Assembly (NCBI GenBank): GCA_003313425.1
Contig: NHZP01000018.1
Span: 496,001-560,000 of the forward strand
Origin: Pseudopyrenochaeta lycopersici
Taxonomy: Eukaryota > Ascomycota > Dothideomycetes > Pleosporales > Pseudopyrenochaetaceae
Direction: 5' to 3'
Length of the DNA: 64,000 nt
This document shows positions 35,152 to 46,112 of the stretch, piece by piece. The stretch's first letter is position 1; the number at the start of each line of letters is the position of its first letter. A program made the translations under genes and the position numbers. The notes under the pieces are model-generated. The model ran no database searches. It was not told where the DNA came from and saw nothing but the letters and a program-made list of their open reading frames with translations.

Positions 35152-38100
35152 TGCAGGACTGCGCTAACCCTTCACTATTGACTACGGGATGTGAAGCGGG
35201 TATTAAGTACTGGCAGACCGATTGGGCCTCCCATTCGGCGAACAAGAAGTCCTGCAGATCGGGCTTGTATGAGAACTGAAGTACAAAATCAATTGTGCCC
35301 AGGGCCCCCCGAGACGTAGTCCTAGCATGCAAAATAAATCAAGTTTGATACTTGACGATGTGCGCCAGGTGGGCTAGCGATGCGGCTTCACGGAACGGGC
35401 CTTGTGCTTGTGACACCTCTAGGCCGCAGTACCAGATGTGCCATTGGTGCGGCTTGCGCTAGTGTCGAACCCCGTATAGCGATTGCGCTGAAAAGGCAGC
35501 ATGATTGAAGATCGCTACCGGGGAGTGCACTTCAGCCTTTAGTCTTGATCATACGTCATCAACAGCAAGCTCAGAGACATCTCGCCCCCATTCAGCTTTG
35601 GAAGGCTTTCCCCTTCCACCCACATCGTAGGCGACAGTACGATGACAGTGAAGGTGTTGATAGATCAATTTGCAACGAATATCCCACAATCCCACAGGAG
35701 ATACAAAAAAACTCTGCGAGAGTTTTGCATTGAAGCGAAGCGAAGCGATGGGGCTGGAAGGTGGCTGAGTCTTGTCCCACTTCCGGACCGAGATAGATTG
35801 ACTGGGTAAATAGCTGCATATCCGTGAACCGAATTAGAAGGTCGCAGGTTCGAAGGATTACTGTGATTTTGTTGCCTAGTTGGAATGTCCTGTCCCACTA
35901 CGGGAGATCTATTTTCGACGCGAATGAGAGAGCTTGGAAAAGGGAACCTGGTCTTCATGGCAATTGAGTTCCGATTGGAACATTTCTCAATAAGATTTTC
36001 GTTGGTGAAGCTATCTGTAAGCACAGGGAGAATAACCTGACAAGTGTATTCTAGTAATACCGGATTACGTGTGGGATACGCGATCCATGTTCAAGACGAA
36101 TTTCTGGACAATACGAACGGCATTTGACTGGTGGTAGACTTGCCCACAAGGTAAGCTGATGGACTTATATCCAATATTGCAGGAATGCAAGCTTTCTTTT
36201 GGTTCCCACTCAAGCCAACTTAGCAGAGTATATTCTCATAACCTACGTATGTGTATTGGAATAATTTTCGTCGATACTGTCGTACTATTACTCACTTACA
36301 TACCTGATTTCTTTTTAGCTAATATCGCAACACAGGTCCTCTGGCTGGTAATGGCCATGATTAACAAAACCTACGACTGCTAAAAATAGTTCATTTCACT
36401 TTAGTGCTCTAAAATTTGTCAAGGACCCGGCAATGTGGCTATAGAAAAAGAACTGGCATAGACAGGCGTTGATTCTGTTTCGAGATACAGCCGTAGCTCT
36501 ATCTCAAAACTCTAAGGCTTCAAGTAACGCCGTCATAAGCGCGGTGTAAATGATTTTGATGGTTGGCGAACCGAATATGGTCGTCATACTTTGTCGTATC
36601 GTGCTACATCTAATCGCATAACCAGTACTAGCTCCTCGTGCAAGCGAATTGAAACCCATTCATGTGGACCACTTGTGCTGTGGATCCAAATGTGGTATAG
36701 AATTGAATGCCAGGTTTGGCCCTATAACTTGAGTGAAGTTCCTGCACGTGAGGTTCTGTAATATAGAGTCCTCCAAAACTCATAAGGTCTCTTCAAGATA
36801 CTTATAGATATCAATACTTTCTATTCAGCTACTTTTGAGATCTCAAGGTCCGCATTTTGCGATTCTTGGTGCTCATGACTGGTGATGAGTGATGGTGATC
36901 GTTGACGTCGCTGGCCTTAGGTAAGCATTTTGTTTCTGACTAATGTGGTGGAGCAACCTTACCTGCGCGACACTTTTTCTTTCTCCCAGCGTTTCTTGGT
37001 CAACAACGTTCAGGTCCCAAGACTAAAAAACTTTTGAGCCCAAAGAGACCCCAATTGCAGCCCTAACATTCCGCTCAATAGCAATGGCCACCTGACCTTC
37101 TAGAAAATACGTCGACTTAATATCGTCCCGACACGAGGCCCCAATGTTGTGACCTGGCTTTACCATAGCTTTCACGGAGTATATGCTGATTGCGGGTACG
37201 TGCTAAGGAAAGATACCGCCAAGATCACTTTGTTTACTCAGCCTTGTCGTAAATACAGGTTTTTCCGCCTGTGTCGGATATTTTTGGTCCGTTGGCCGGC
37301 ACTTGCATCCTGGTTACCCCCGGATCCAAGGCTGCGTGCTCAGACCGCAGGAGAACAAGGCGATTGAGCAATTTCGGCATACCATTAGCATTCGAGCATA
37401 GTGTACACGATCAGGCCCTTTTCGGAGTTTGTTTACTGGGGCCCAAGCATAGGATCTCCTGCGACGACCGCTTTTCGAAGTCAATACGCGGAATACGCTG
37501 GCGCCAATGACGAGAATGATCAAGAGCAGTATCGTTGGGCTACCAATGGATATGGCCTTATCTTCACATGAAGTACGATTTACACTTCTTCAAAAGATTT
37601 TAGCTGCCGAGGCTTCTTTTACCGTTCATGCACCTTAACTTTAAAATCAGTCTGATGGTGTGGTGAGGGACCTAGGGAACTTGTGTTATCGATACCCCGC
37701 GTTTAACGATGCGGGTGAAGCTAGTGCCCCTGAAAGGCAATAAATCCGTTCACTAAGAGACGGACCAAGCGGCTCCGGTTGGTCTCGGTATCGCAACCTC
37801 TGAAATCATAGATCTTTGCTCAGGTTCACCGCCTACGGGAGCAAACATGCGAACGTGGTTGAAGGATGGTTACTTTGCTTTAGAGCAATGATGGTCGTCG
37901 TACTGGTCGTTTGCGACTTCTTCAAGAGAGTCGCATTTCTCGGCGTAGATGTTGATCGACAGGGCGCCAAATAAAGATAGGAAGGCCATCTCTTAGGCTT
38001 ACTACAAATGGCTCAATTCACAACCCTGGTTCATCGAAATGTAGTGCATGGGGTAATGATTCGCCCGCCAAATCACCGACAGGTCATGTACCTCATGATT

Positions 38101-38579
38101 CTCCTATACCTCCACGTACAAGCGCCCTGTAGCTTAGGCGCCGAACACCCCGACATCATAGCCCAACCTTTCTTTGGATGTTTCCCCTGGCTAATAGCCT
38201 GCAAGGAGTGGATCTCATAGGTCAGGATGTTACCATCCGTACTCTGTGGATTTTTCGAGAGCCTCTTTCACCCTTACAACCCGGAACGAGCCCGATCTGC
38301 ATCCCAAAGACCGGTAGGTTGCTCTTCGAGCATGGGTGTATCTGCAACCACGGCGAGCTTAAGGTCATTAAAGTAGCATAGCTGCCAGAAACACATCACC
38401 TGGACATCGTGGACTTATCTTCGTCCGAGGACTTTGCGGGGAAGCCTAGGTTCTAGCTTGTGATTCTTCTCTGTTGCCCAGCTTAAGTACTTCCTTTGTA
38501 CGAAGATATCTGGGGTAACCGCCGAGTTCAACTTCTCGATCCTGTGGAAAAACCAAGAGCTGGGAATCCATATTTCATC
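35152..38579. other. Intergenic, 3.4 kb, nothing recognised
   Basis: Both neighbours read outward from this gap. Open frames do not exceed about 120 codons and none carries a known motif. A short GAAGC direct repeat occurs at about 35737-35752. Sequence is AT-rich in the middle, and no transposon, tRNA or array was seen. Confidence 0.45.
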
Positions 38580-40310
38580 ATGAAGGTCACAACAGTTCTT
38601 GCACTTCTTCCTTTAGCTTTTGCGGCGCCTCTCGAAAAGCGCGCCAACCCTACCGTCGTCGCGCCTTCACCACAAGCTACCGTTATCGGGAGTGGCGGCT
38701 CTGGTGTTGAATCATTCAAAGGCATTCCCTATGCTCAACCACCAGTAGGACAACTTCGCCTTAAACCACCTCAACCTCTCACATCTGCCCTTGGCACAGT
38801 GGACGGTACCGGTGGCGCAAGGGCTTGCCCGCAATTCTTCTTCAGCGTCGATGAGTCAACCTTCCCAACCAGTGTCCTAGGAACAATCCTCAATTTGCCG
38901 CTGTTGCAGACCGTTACCAATGCTGGGGAGGACTGCCTCACCATTAATGTTCAAAGACCGGCAGGTACCAAGGCAGATGCCAAACTCCCAGTTCTCTTCT
39001 GGATTTTTGGTGGCGGTTTCGAGTTGGGTTCGACCTCTATGTATGATGGGACAAGCCTTGTCGCAGAGTCCGTCGCCCAGGGCAAGCCCATTGTTTTCGT
39101 AGCTGTCAACTACCGCGTGGGTGGTTTTGGTTTCTTGCCCGGTAAGGAGGTCCTGGCTGATGGGTCATCCAACCTTGGACTTCTTGACCAACGTCTCGGC
39201 CTGCAATGGGTAGCGGATAATATTGCAGCCTTTGGAGGCGATCCTGATAAGGTGACGGTGTGGGGCGAGAGTGCTGGAGCGATCTCTGTGATGGATCAGA
39301 TGATGTTGTATGATGGCAACATCAACTACAAAGGGAAAGCACTTTTCAGAGCCGGCATTATGAACAGCGGATCCGTCGTACCAGCTGATCCGGTAGACTG
39401 CCCTAAAGGGCAAGCCATCTACGACAGGGTAAATTTCCAATATGCCACGTCCTCAGACATCATACTAACAGTGCCTCAGGTGGTCCAAGCAGCTGGTTGT
39501 TCAGGTTCTTCCAACACACTAGCCTGTCTCCGCGAAGTCCCCTATACCAAATTCCTTAACGCGGCCAATTCAGTTCCAGGGATCCTGTCCTACTTCACAG
39601 TCAATCTCTCTTACCTGCCCCGTCCCGATGGTAAAGCTCTTACAGCATCACCAGATGCTCTCCTTGCCGCCGGTAAATATGCCAAAGTACCCTTCATTGT
39701 AGGTGACCAGGAAGATGAAGGCACCCTATTTGGCCTCTTCACGTCCAACCTTACGACGACGAGAGAGATTACGACATACCTTTCCACAATCTTCTTCAAC
39801 AACGCAAGCCCAGCACAAGTTGAATCGCTGGTTGGAACCTACCAAAATATTTTTGAAGATGGAAGCCCCTTCCGCACAGGACTTCTGAACAACTGGTATC
39901 CGCAGTTCAAGCGGGTGTCTGCCCTGTTGGGAGATATTACCTTTACTCTCACGCGTCGTGTTTTCCTCGAAGTTGCATCACAAATTAACCCAGGAGTGCC
40001 ATCATGGTCTTATCTAGCGACTTACAACTACGGTACTCCGATTTTAGGCACTTTCCATGGCTCAGATATCTTGCAGGTGTTCAATGGTATTCTACCTAAT
40101 AATGCTGCAAAAACGATCAGAGGTTATTACTACTCGTTCATATACAACCTGGATCCTAATGTAGGGAATGATTTCGGGGACTGGCCGCAGTGGAGCACGA
40201 GCAAGAAGTTAATCGAATTTCAGGCAAACAGAAATGACTACTTGGATGATAATTTCAGGAGTGATACGTATAACTTCTTGAAAGCGAATGTAGCCAGCTT
40301 GAGGGTATGA
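38580..40310 (+). CDS. Secreted type-B carboxylesterase/lipase (576 aa)
   Basis: One open exon. The start at 38580 is preferred over an in-frame ATG at 38496 because it places a signal peptide ([17 protein letters not shown]) at the N-terminus, followed by a Lys-Arg Kex2-like site (EKR). The alpha/beta-hydrolase fold of the Candida rugosa lipase/cholinesterase family is recognisable. Features are [12 protein letters not shown] near residue 45, EDCLTINV, an oxyanion-hole segment FGGGFELG, the nucleophile elbow GESAG (Ser231), an acidic residue Glu380 in EDEGT and His493 in TFHGSD, completing a Ser-Glu-His triad. It should hydrolyse carboxylic esters outside the cell, such as triacylglycerols or sterol esters. 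Substrate range cannot be read from the sequence. Confidence 0.92.
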   Translation: MKVTTVLALLPLAFAAPLEKRANPTVVAPSPQATVIGSGGSGVESFKGIPYAQPPVGQLRLKPPQPLTSALGTVDGTGGARACPQFFFSVDESTFPTSVLGTILNLPLLQTVTNAGEDCLTINVQRPAGTKADAKLPVLFWIFGGGFELGSTSMYDGTSLVAESVAQGKPIVFVAVNYRVGGFGFLPGKEVLADGSSNLGLLDQRLGLQWVADNIAAFGGDPDKVTVWGESAGAISVMDQMMLYDGNINYKGKALFRAGIMNSGSVVPADPVDCPKGQAIYDRVNFQYATSSDIILTVPQVVQAAGCSGSSNTLACLREVPYTKFLNAANSVPGILSYFTVNLSYLPRPDGKALTASPDALLAAGKYAKVPFIVGDQEDEGTLFGLFTSNLTTTREITTYLSTIFFNNASPAQVESLVGTYQNIFEDGSPFRTGLLNNWYPQFKRVSALLGDITFTLTRRVFLEVASQINPGVPSWSYLATYNYGTPILGTFHGSDILQVFNGILPNNAAKTIRGYYYSFIYNLDPNVGNDFGDWPQWSTSKKLIEFQANRNDYLDDNFRSDTYNFLKANVASLRV

Positions 40311-41140
40311 GAACAGCAAAAAATTCGTACAACTTTCACTTAGAAGCTTAATGAATGCTAAAAGTAATTTTCTATCCTCAGAATGAAGTTGACCACTTTT
40401 GGTGATTGCTATTGCAAGGCACCAGACACTAATCTAAAATTGTGTTCTGGAGGCACTATGGCTGCTTGGATTTGCTATTGTCATGGGTAATCGAAATTTC
40501 TGATACCGGCCATCTTCATCCGTATCATTACCGCAAGGATCGGATGATGGCGTTTTTGAATTCAGATGAGTTCACCAATGGTAGGATTGGTCACAAATTT
40601 GATGATGGAATAATAACTTGATACCGACTGATAGGCCATTGATACTTGTCCTGCCCTCGGTCGAGATCGTTAATGCTTTTTGCTACTCAGTTCCGGTAGG
40701 CTACTCTAGTTTTGTAATATTTGTCATACTTTCTCTTTAGTTTTTGCGAAGATCGTAAGGTCCCTGAACCGACGATCTCTGTGGCACTTAGGTCACCTAC
40801 CTACTAGCTTACTGAATATACCGCCAATGTTCGACATGCTACAACTACTAGATTAATACTGCAAGATCAAATTCTTCTTTCATGTTCGATTGATTTACGA
40901 CTTTTGGCCTGGGTAAACGAGGGCTCCACTACTAGCATGAGTTCGGTGGTATATCCCAAAGCGTACTTGTGGAGTGCTGGGTTGATGGCTTCATTGCAGC
41001 TGATAATAAGTCTAGCGAAGGTCCAAAGCCGTTCTTGAACATTTAAATTACTCTACAATCGAGCAGACAGCAACTTCTTGCTCTGTAATGAAGCGAGATC
41101 TCGCATAGATTAACTTATTTCCTTGCCTTTCTGCAATTTG
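40311..41140. other. Intergenic between convergent genes
   Basis: This AT-rich stretch contains the 3' ends of the esterase gene (plus) and the NACHT-FHA gene (minus). No open frame, RNA gene or repeat worth listing was found. Confidence 0.5.
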
Positions 41141-44100
41141 CTAAAAATTGTCATTTATCTTGATTGATCCACTGTCTTCATATTCAACACGTGCTGTAAC
41201 CTTCCGGAACACAATTGTTTTATTGTCTTCTCCGATAATGTCTACACCAAGCTCTAGCAAGTCTTGCTTCCGAAGTCGGTGTGGATCTGAGTCTCGGCCC
41301 TCCGGCGATAACCGTGTGCCGTTGATAAAAGTACCGTTTGATGATTTTACGTCTTTTATCCAGACCATACCATTTCGGTCCGCCCACATTTCAGCGTGTC
41401 GTCTTGATAAGATTTTGGCATCAAAGTAGCCATTGGATGGCATGGCCAATGTCTTTATGCTAGTTTGTCGACCGATATGGAGGATATCAGGGAAGAACGG
41501 AACTGTGATGTTTTTACGCGTGAATGTGCCATTCAAAGGAACAAGGTGTAGCACAACCGGCGCCGCCTTGGCACGGGTACTAGGTGAAGACTTCCAATAT
41601 TTTTCCATCATCTGAACGAGAGAAGGGTCCCAGGACTCGTTGGAAGTCATCGATGGAATGTGAACCCACATATATTCTTCCAAGGCGTCCACTTCTTGGG
41701 CTGTGCCCTCCATCAAAACAGACGATTCATGTCCAATGAACTTGGTTCGGATATGATCAAACATCAAAATGACGTCACCAACAAGATCCGTTAACGTTGA
41801 ATATGTTCCCTCATTGAGCATCTTCTTGATAGTCGCAAGGTTGAAAGGTTTAGTGGTCCCATCTTGGGAGCGGTAATAACTACTGTCATCAGGGTGTTGA
41901 AACAACCATGCGTTTGGACTTTTCTGAAGCAAATCAATGAGACGAAACAGTGGTTCTTGACCGTCTACATGGCTTGTCGAGGGTGTTCTTATTTGGGCAG
42001 TTTGGTGAGTTGTATCTGGAGATTCAGGGCTTGTTTTCTCTGACGACATTGCAGGCCAGTGATCGTTGTCGATACTTAAAAGAGCAGACAGCGCGAACGT
42101 ATGAGATGAGTCTAGACTTTGACTAAAGTATTCGTCCATAGATGAAGTAAACAAAGTAGGCCGAGCTTTCGGAACTTCTAAACTGAACGTTTGTGCACTG
42201 ATTCCCTTTGCAGGGATTTGGTCCGTACTTGGCCACCAGTGCTTCCGGGAGTGTTCCTGAGACTCAACATAATCACGAAAAAGCCTCTCATCAAAAGCAC
42301 GTTCTGCCGTGAGACGATCTTGGAGCGAAGGCTGTTGCATCCAATTGTCGAGGTCGCTTTCGTTTGGCTGTATCAGCTTTGCAGTATGATCGCTACGACG
42401 AGTGCTATGAGGCTCTCCCAGTGACGGTTTCGAATGTTGAAGCCGTACACCGCTCGGAATTCTTGCAGGAGCTGTATTGTGAAATTCCCGAATATGTCTT
42501 TTGAGACTCTGCAAGGAACTAAAACCTAGCCTGTATTTGCATCCGGAATGAGTACATAGGAGCGGTGGAGCGTGTAACTTCTCATGTTGAGCACGTTCAT
42601 TGTGGGTCGCGAAGCCGGCAGATCTGTCTGAGCAACCAGGGAATCGGCAAACGAACGCGAAAGGCTTGTAGATCTTGTGGAAGCTTTCCAATTGGGTAGG
42701 TGTCAAACCTGGATAAGAGGTAGATCCAAGAAGGATTTCAACTCTCTTCTGATATTCTGCTTGCACTATGCTGAGGGGTGTCGGATCTGGAGGAAGGTCT
42801 AGAAATTTCAGCTAGGTGTAAACCACTAATAGGGCACTTGAAAGTTACCTTCAGAGGCAGTGGCCCTGAAATGAGACATCCTCAAATGGCGATATCTAGC
42901 GATCGTGCTAAGTGCTTCGAAAATGTACTCGAGGTGCCTGATGTGTTCCAAGCGAGGTTCCAAATCCAACACAGAGCCGAGGGTTGTGGGTGAAAGCATG
43001 AGTTTGATATTTCCATTATTTGCTTGATGCAGCTGCATGACACTGAAGAGGTGATTGAGATGCTCTTTTAGCTGTTCATCCTCGACGCCACGAAGCACTG
43101 ATATGAGCGCGAGCACATGGTCAAACCAGTGCTCATGTGCATAGGGTTGGAGGATGTGGAGGCATTTCCCGATATCTACTGTCCGTGTATCTTCTATCGT
43201 GTATTGACTTTTCAGACCAAGACTGAAGTTCAAATACTTCAGACAACTCAGAGAGACACAACGTTCCGCTTCACGCAATGTAGTAAATGTGCTATTCAGC
43301 AGAAATCTGTCAAAGGATTAGGAATTGCAGTACGGTTACCATTGGCTCTTACTCTTGGACAGTGAAATGAACGAAGGATACGTGACCATCTGCGTGGATT
43401 TCAATCAAGGGTTTGCAAAGGTCGAGGATAGTCCCTGGAAGTTTGGATCTCTCTGTTAGTGTGTCATTACCTGTGGCAAACACGATAGCGTCCTTAAGTT
43501 CCTCAATACGTAATGGACGTCTTGCGCATATAATCCAGTTTAGGATACTGGTTGCTCTTTCTCGGGACAAGGGATTCAGAAGCGTGAGGCGAGCCAAGAT
43601 CCGATCATAACTTTGAGCTCTTTCAGTACATAAAACAAAGTCCAATGAGCTGCGCACTCACAACTCGTTTAGGCTAATAGGCATATCTGCAACGGCAGCT
43701 TCCATGTCATCCAGATTATATGCATCTTCTTCAAGATGTGTCAGTACTAACCGTACCCAGAGAAACATTCCTGGTCACTTAGTTAGCATTGCGCACGAGT
43801 ATATAGTCTACCGACATCGGTACGTAAGGAAGCAACAAATGCGATGACTTGATTCAACCATGAAATATAGAGAGTATTAGCTAGCAACAAATAGTATGGC
43901 AGCAACTAAACTCCAGGACCTGGAATTCCAGGTAATGAGCTCTATTGGGCAATGTAGATAATCAAAAACCTAACGAACCTTGGGACCTTGAAACGATTTT
44001 GTTCTCTAGTTGACTCAGGATATTGTCGACGTTTGGAAAGCTCTCAAATCTTTCTTGTATCTCACGAAACCGCTGCTTGGTGAAACATCGGATGGCGCCA

Positions 44101-45770
44101 ATCATGGCATTGGATTCGTCATCAAGTGACACTGTCGGCTTCTTGGCCAGCTTTCCTTTGATCTGTAGAACGTCACGGCTTACAAGAAGTACCTTAGGTG
44201 GCAGAACTCCATTATCCATATTTTCAAGTTGCAATATGGCCTGAAGGACGTCCTTGACCGGATTGAGATTACGCGGCTTCCCATTTGCATCATAGTGTAT
44301 GCACTCATCGATACCGTCCACCAGAATTCGGGGCATCTTGACCTGGGGAATTAATTCAGAAATAATTTGCTGCAAGTTACTGATAGATGGTGACCGAGCT
44401 TCAGCAACAAAGTCTTCGTATATATAGGTGGCGAGTTTGATGTTTTGGCGTAGAATTTGGGACACCAAAGTAGCGAGAATAAATACGACTGGATCTGGAT
44501 GAACGGAACTTATCTTGTAACCGTAGAAACAAAACAGAAGTGTATAGCGTCGATGTGCATAGTATTTGCGAAGAGACTGAGCACTTCTAGCAACGATCGT
44601 GCTCTTTCCTGGCTTCGCGTTAACCAGAGCTAGAAACATCATGTTTCTCACACATACCCGAACCAGGTTTGCCTTTCAACCACAGAGTTATTGGGCCTCG
44701 GCCGTCTTGAAGCCAGCTTTTCATTTTCTGATGCGTCATTATCCAGTCAGTCGTTCCTGGACAGCAATCATTGACAAGCTTATCAAGATAATCGTTTTGG
44801 TATGATTGGCCACAGTGAGGAAAATTGTCAATGCCTAGCCAAGTCAGTGCTGCAGTGAGTTGCGTTGTCAGCCGTTCTTTTTCCGCTTTCACTGCTGCTT
44901 CACGCGCTTCATTTCTCCATTGCATGGTTTCAGAGATGAGGAACGCATTTGCCTCTTGATCAATGAGATTGGCATGCCTAGACATGCTTTCAAGAATAAA
45001 AGTAAATTTGGCCTCGAATTGACCCCATGAGGATTTGAAGAAGCACTTCCAGCCTTAGATATGTTAGTACATCCCTCTATCAGTGTTAAACTGACACGCC
45101 TCACCACTTCTCCGGAAGAACTTGTAAGCTTGTCGATGAAACTCCAATATATCACTGTATACAACAGCAAGCACTTGTTGGAATTCTGGCTTATTATGGA
45201 AAGCATTGCTGAGACGATCAAACCGAGGCAGGTGCTCAGCGATTTGTGCGTACGCGGATATTAATTTCTCGAAAGCACTTATATGGTCTGTAGCTAACTA
45301 GGAATGATGTCAGTATCTCTGTTGGTGTCTTATTCAAGACGAGAATCGCACTTTCATCATCAGCTTAATGGGTGCCTATACACGTAAGCGTGAATGCAGA
45401 TATTTCGAGTCATTGAACAAACCCAGATCCACGGTACATATGGCGTTCCATTGCAGAGAACCTCTACAACTTTTGAATACGCCTCAAGTCCATTCAAAAG
45501 CGGTTCGAGACGTTTCAAATTGCGAAGGCATTGCCTTGCAGCGAGCTCCTGTTCAATCTCCTTTGCTGCTTCCTGAACATCGCGCAGTGTTGTGTCTGTA
45601 AAATAACGCTGATCATGCTTTGATCGATTTTGAACAGTCTTCTCAAACTTTTCGAAGCTATCCTGGAAGATCCTGCGCGCCTGAGGTGTGAGCGTTGCTG
45701 ATGATGCTGACGAAGGACTTCGCTGGTGCGCCAAGGCCGACGATGATGGCGCTCCTGCCTGGGTTGCCAT
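41141..45770 (-). CDS. NLR-like STAND protein: N-terminal module, NACHT, two C2H2 fingers, FHA (1357 aa, nine exons)
   Basis: Proposed complement(join(41141..42798, 42849..43306, 43353..43610, 43662..43770, 43979..44608, 44658..45053, 45105..45297, 45352..45375, 45423..45770)). All phases agree and no stop interrupts. Residues about 40-280 match the helical module common before NACHT in Pezizomycotina (LCNGTPYVPWIW, APIKLMMK). The P-loop GKPGSGKS is at 316-323 and Walker B LVDGIDE at 416-422. A winged-helix-like part follows, with LRIEELKDAI and SFVHFTVQEF. Two C2H2 fingers sit at 856-881 (C-x4-C-x15-H-x3-H) and 887-912 (C-x4-C-x14-H-x4-H). Residues about 1245-1340 form an FHA domain with IGR, LSRRHA and SSNGTFINGT. 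No ANK, TPR or WD repeats were seen. The 24-nt exon and a 208-nt intron are unusual. Function in non-self or stress sensing is inference. Confidence 0.85.
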
Positions 45771-46112
45771 TCTTTGAGAAGTTCCGTAGCAGAGCGAAAC
45801 ATGCGCACAATTTTCAGGAACTCGGATTAATTATGGTGCAGATTTCATCGCTTCTCGAGTATAATGTAAACGTGGCGAAGCACAAAATTGGGGCGAGGCT
45901 GCCGTACAAGGCACACCTGCAAGCTCAATGCAGCTGATGCCTGGCCGCGTAGATGCAGCTCGCGACACAGCCTCCACGCAGGCCACCTCGCCACAGGCTT
46001 GGGAAGAATATGATCTTTATCACAATTTGAGCAACTTTGCCAAAATATATTCATCACGCGGTAGATAACTTCCGGATTACGGCCTGTATCGAACGGTCTT
46101 AACCGTCGAAGC
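45771..46112. promoter_or_regulatory. Shared 342-bp spacer between the divergent NACHT-FHA and SNF2 genes
   Basis: The two start codons are 342 bp apart on opposite strands, so both promoters must fit here or overlap neighbouring exons. A bidirectional promoter is likely. A TATC/GATA-type site and AT-rich blocks occur around 46011-46050. No specific operator was recognised. Confidence 0.5.

Noticed and set aside
35840..35870. GGTTCGAAGG resembling a tRNA B box
   Set aside because: No acceptor stem, D arm or anticodon arm can be folded around it.
42775..42799. Acceptor at 42813 (CCTAG before CTGAAATTT) for the NLR zinc-finger exon
   Set aside because: It leads to an in-frame stop shortly before the finger domain. 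The TTTCTAG acceptor ending at 42799 keeps the frame open and gives family-like text.
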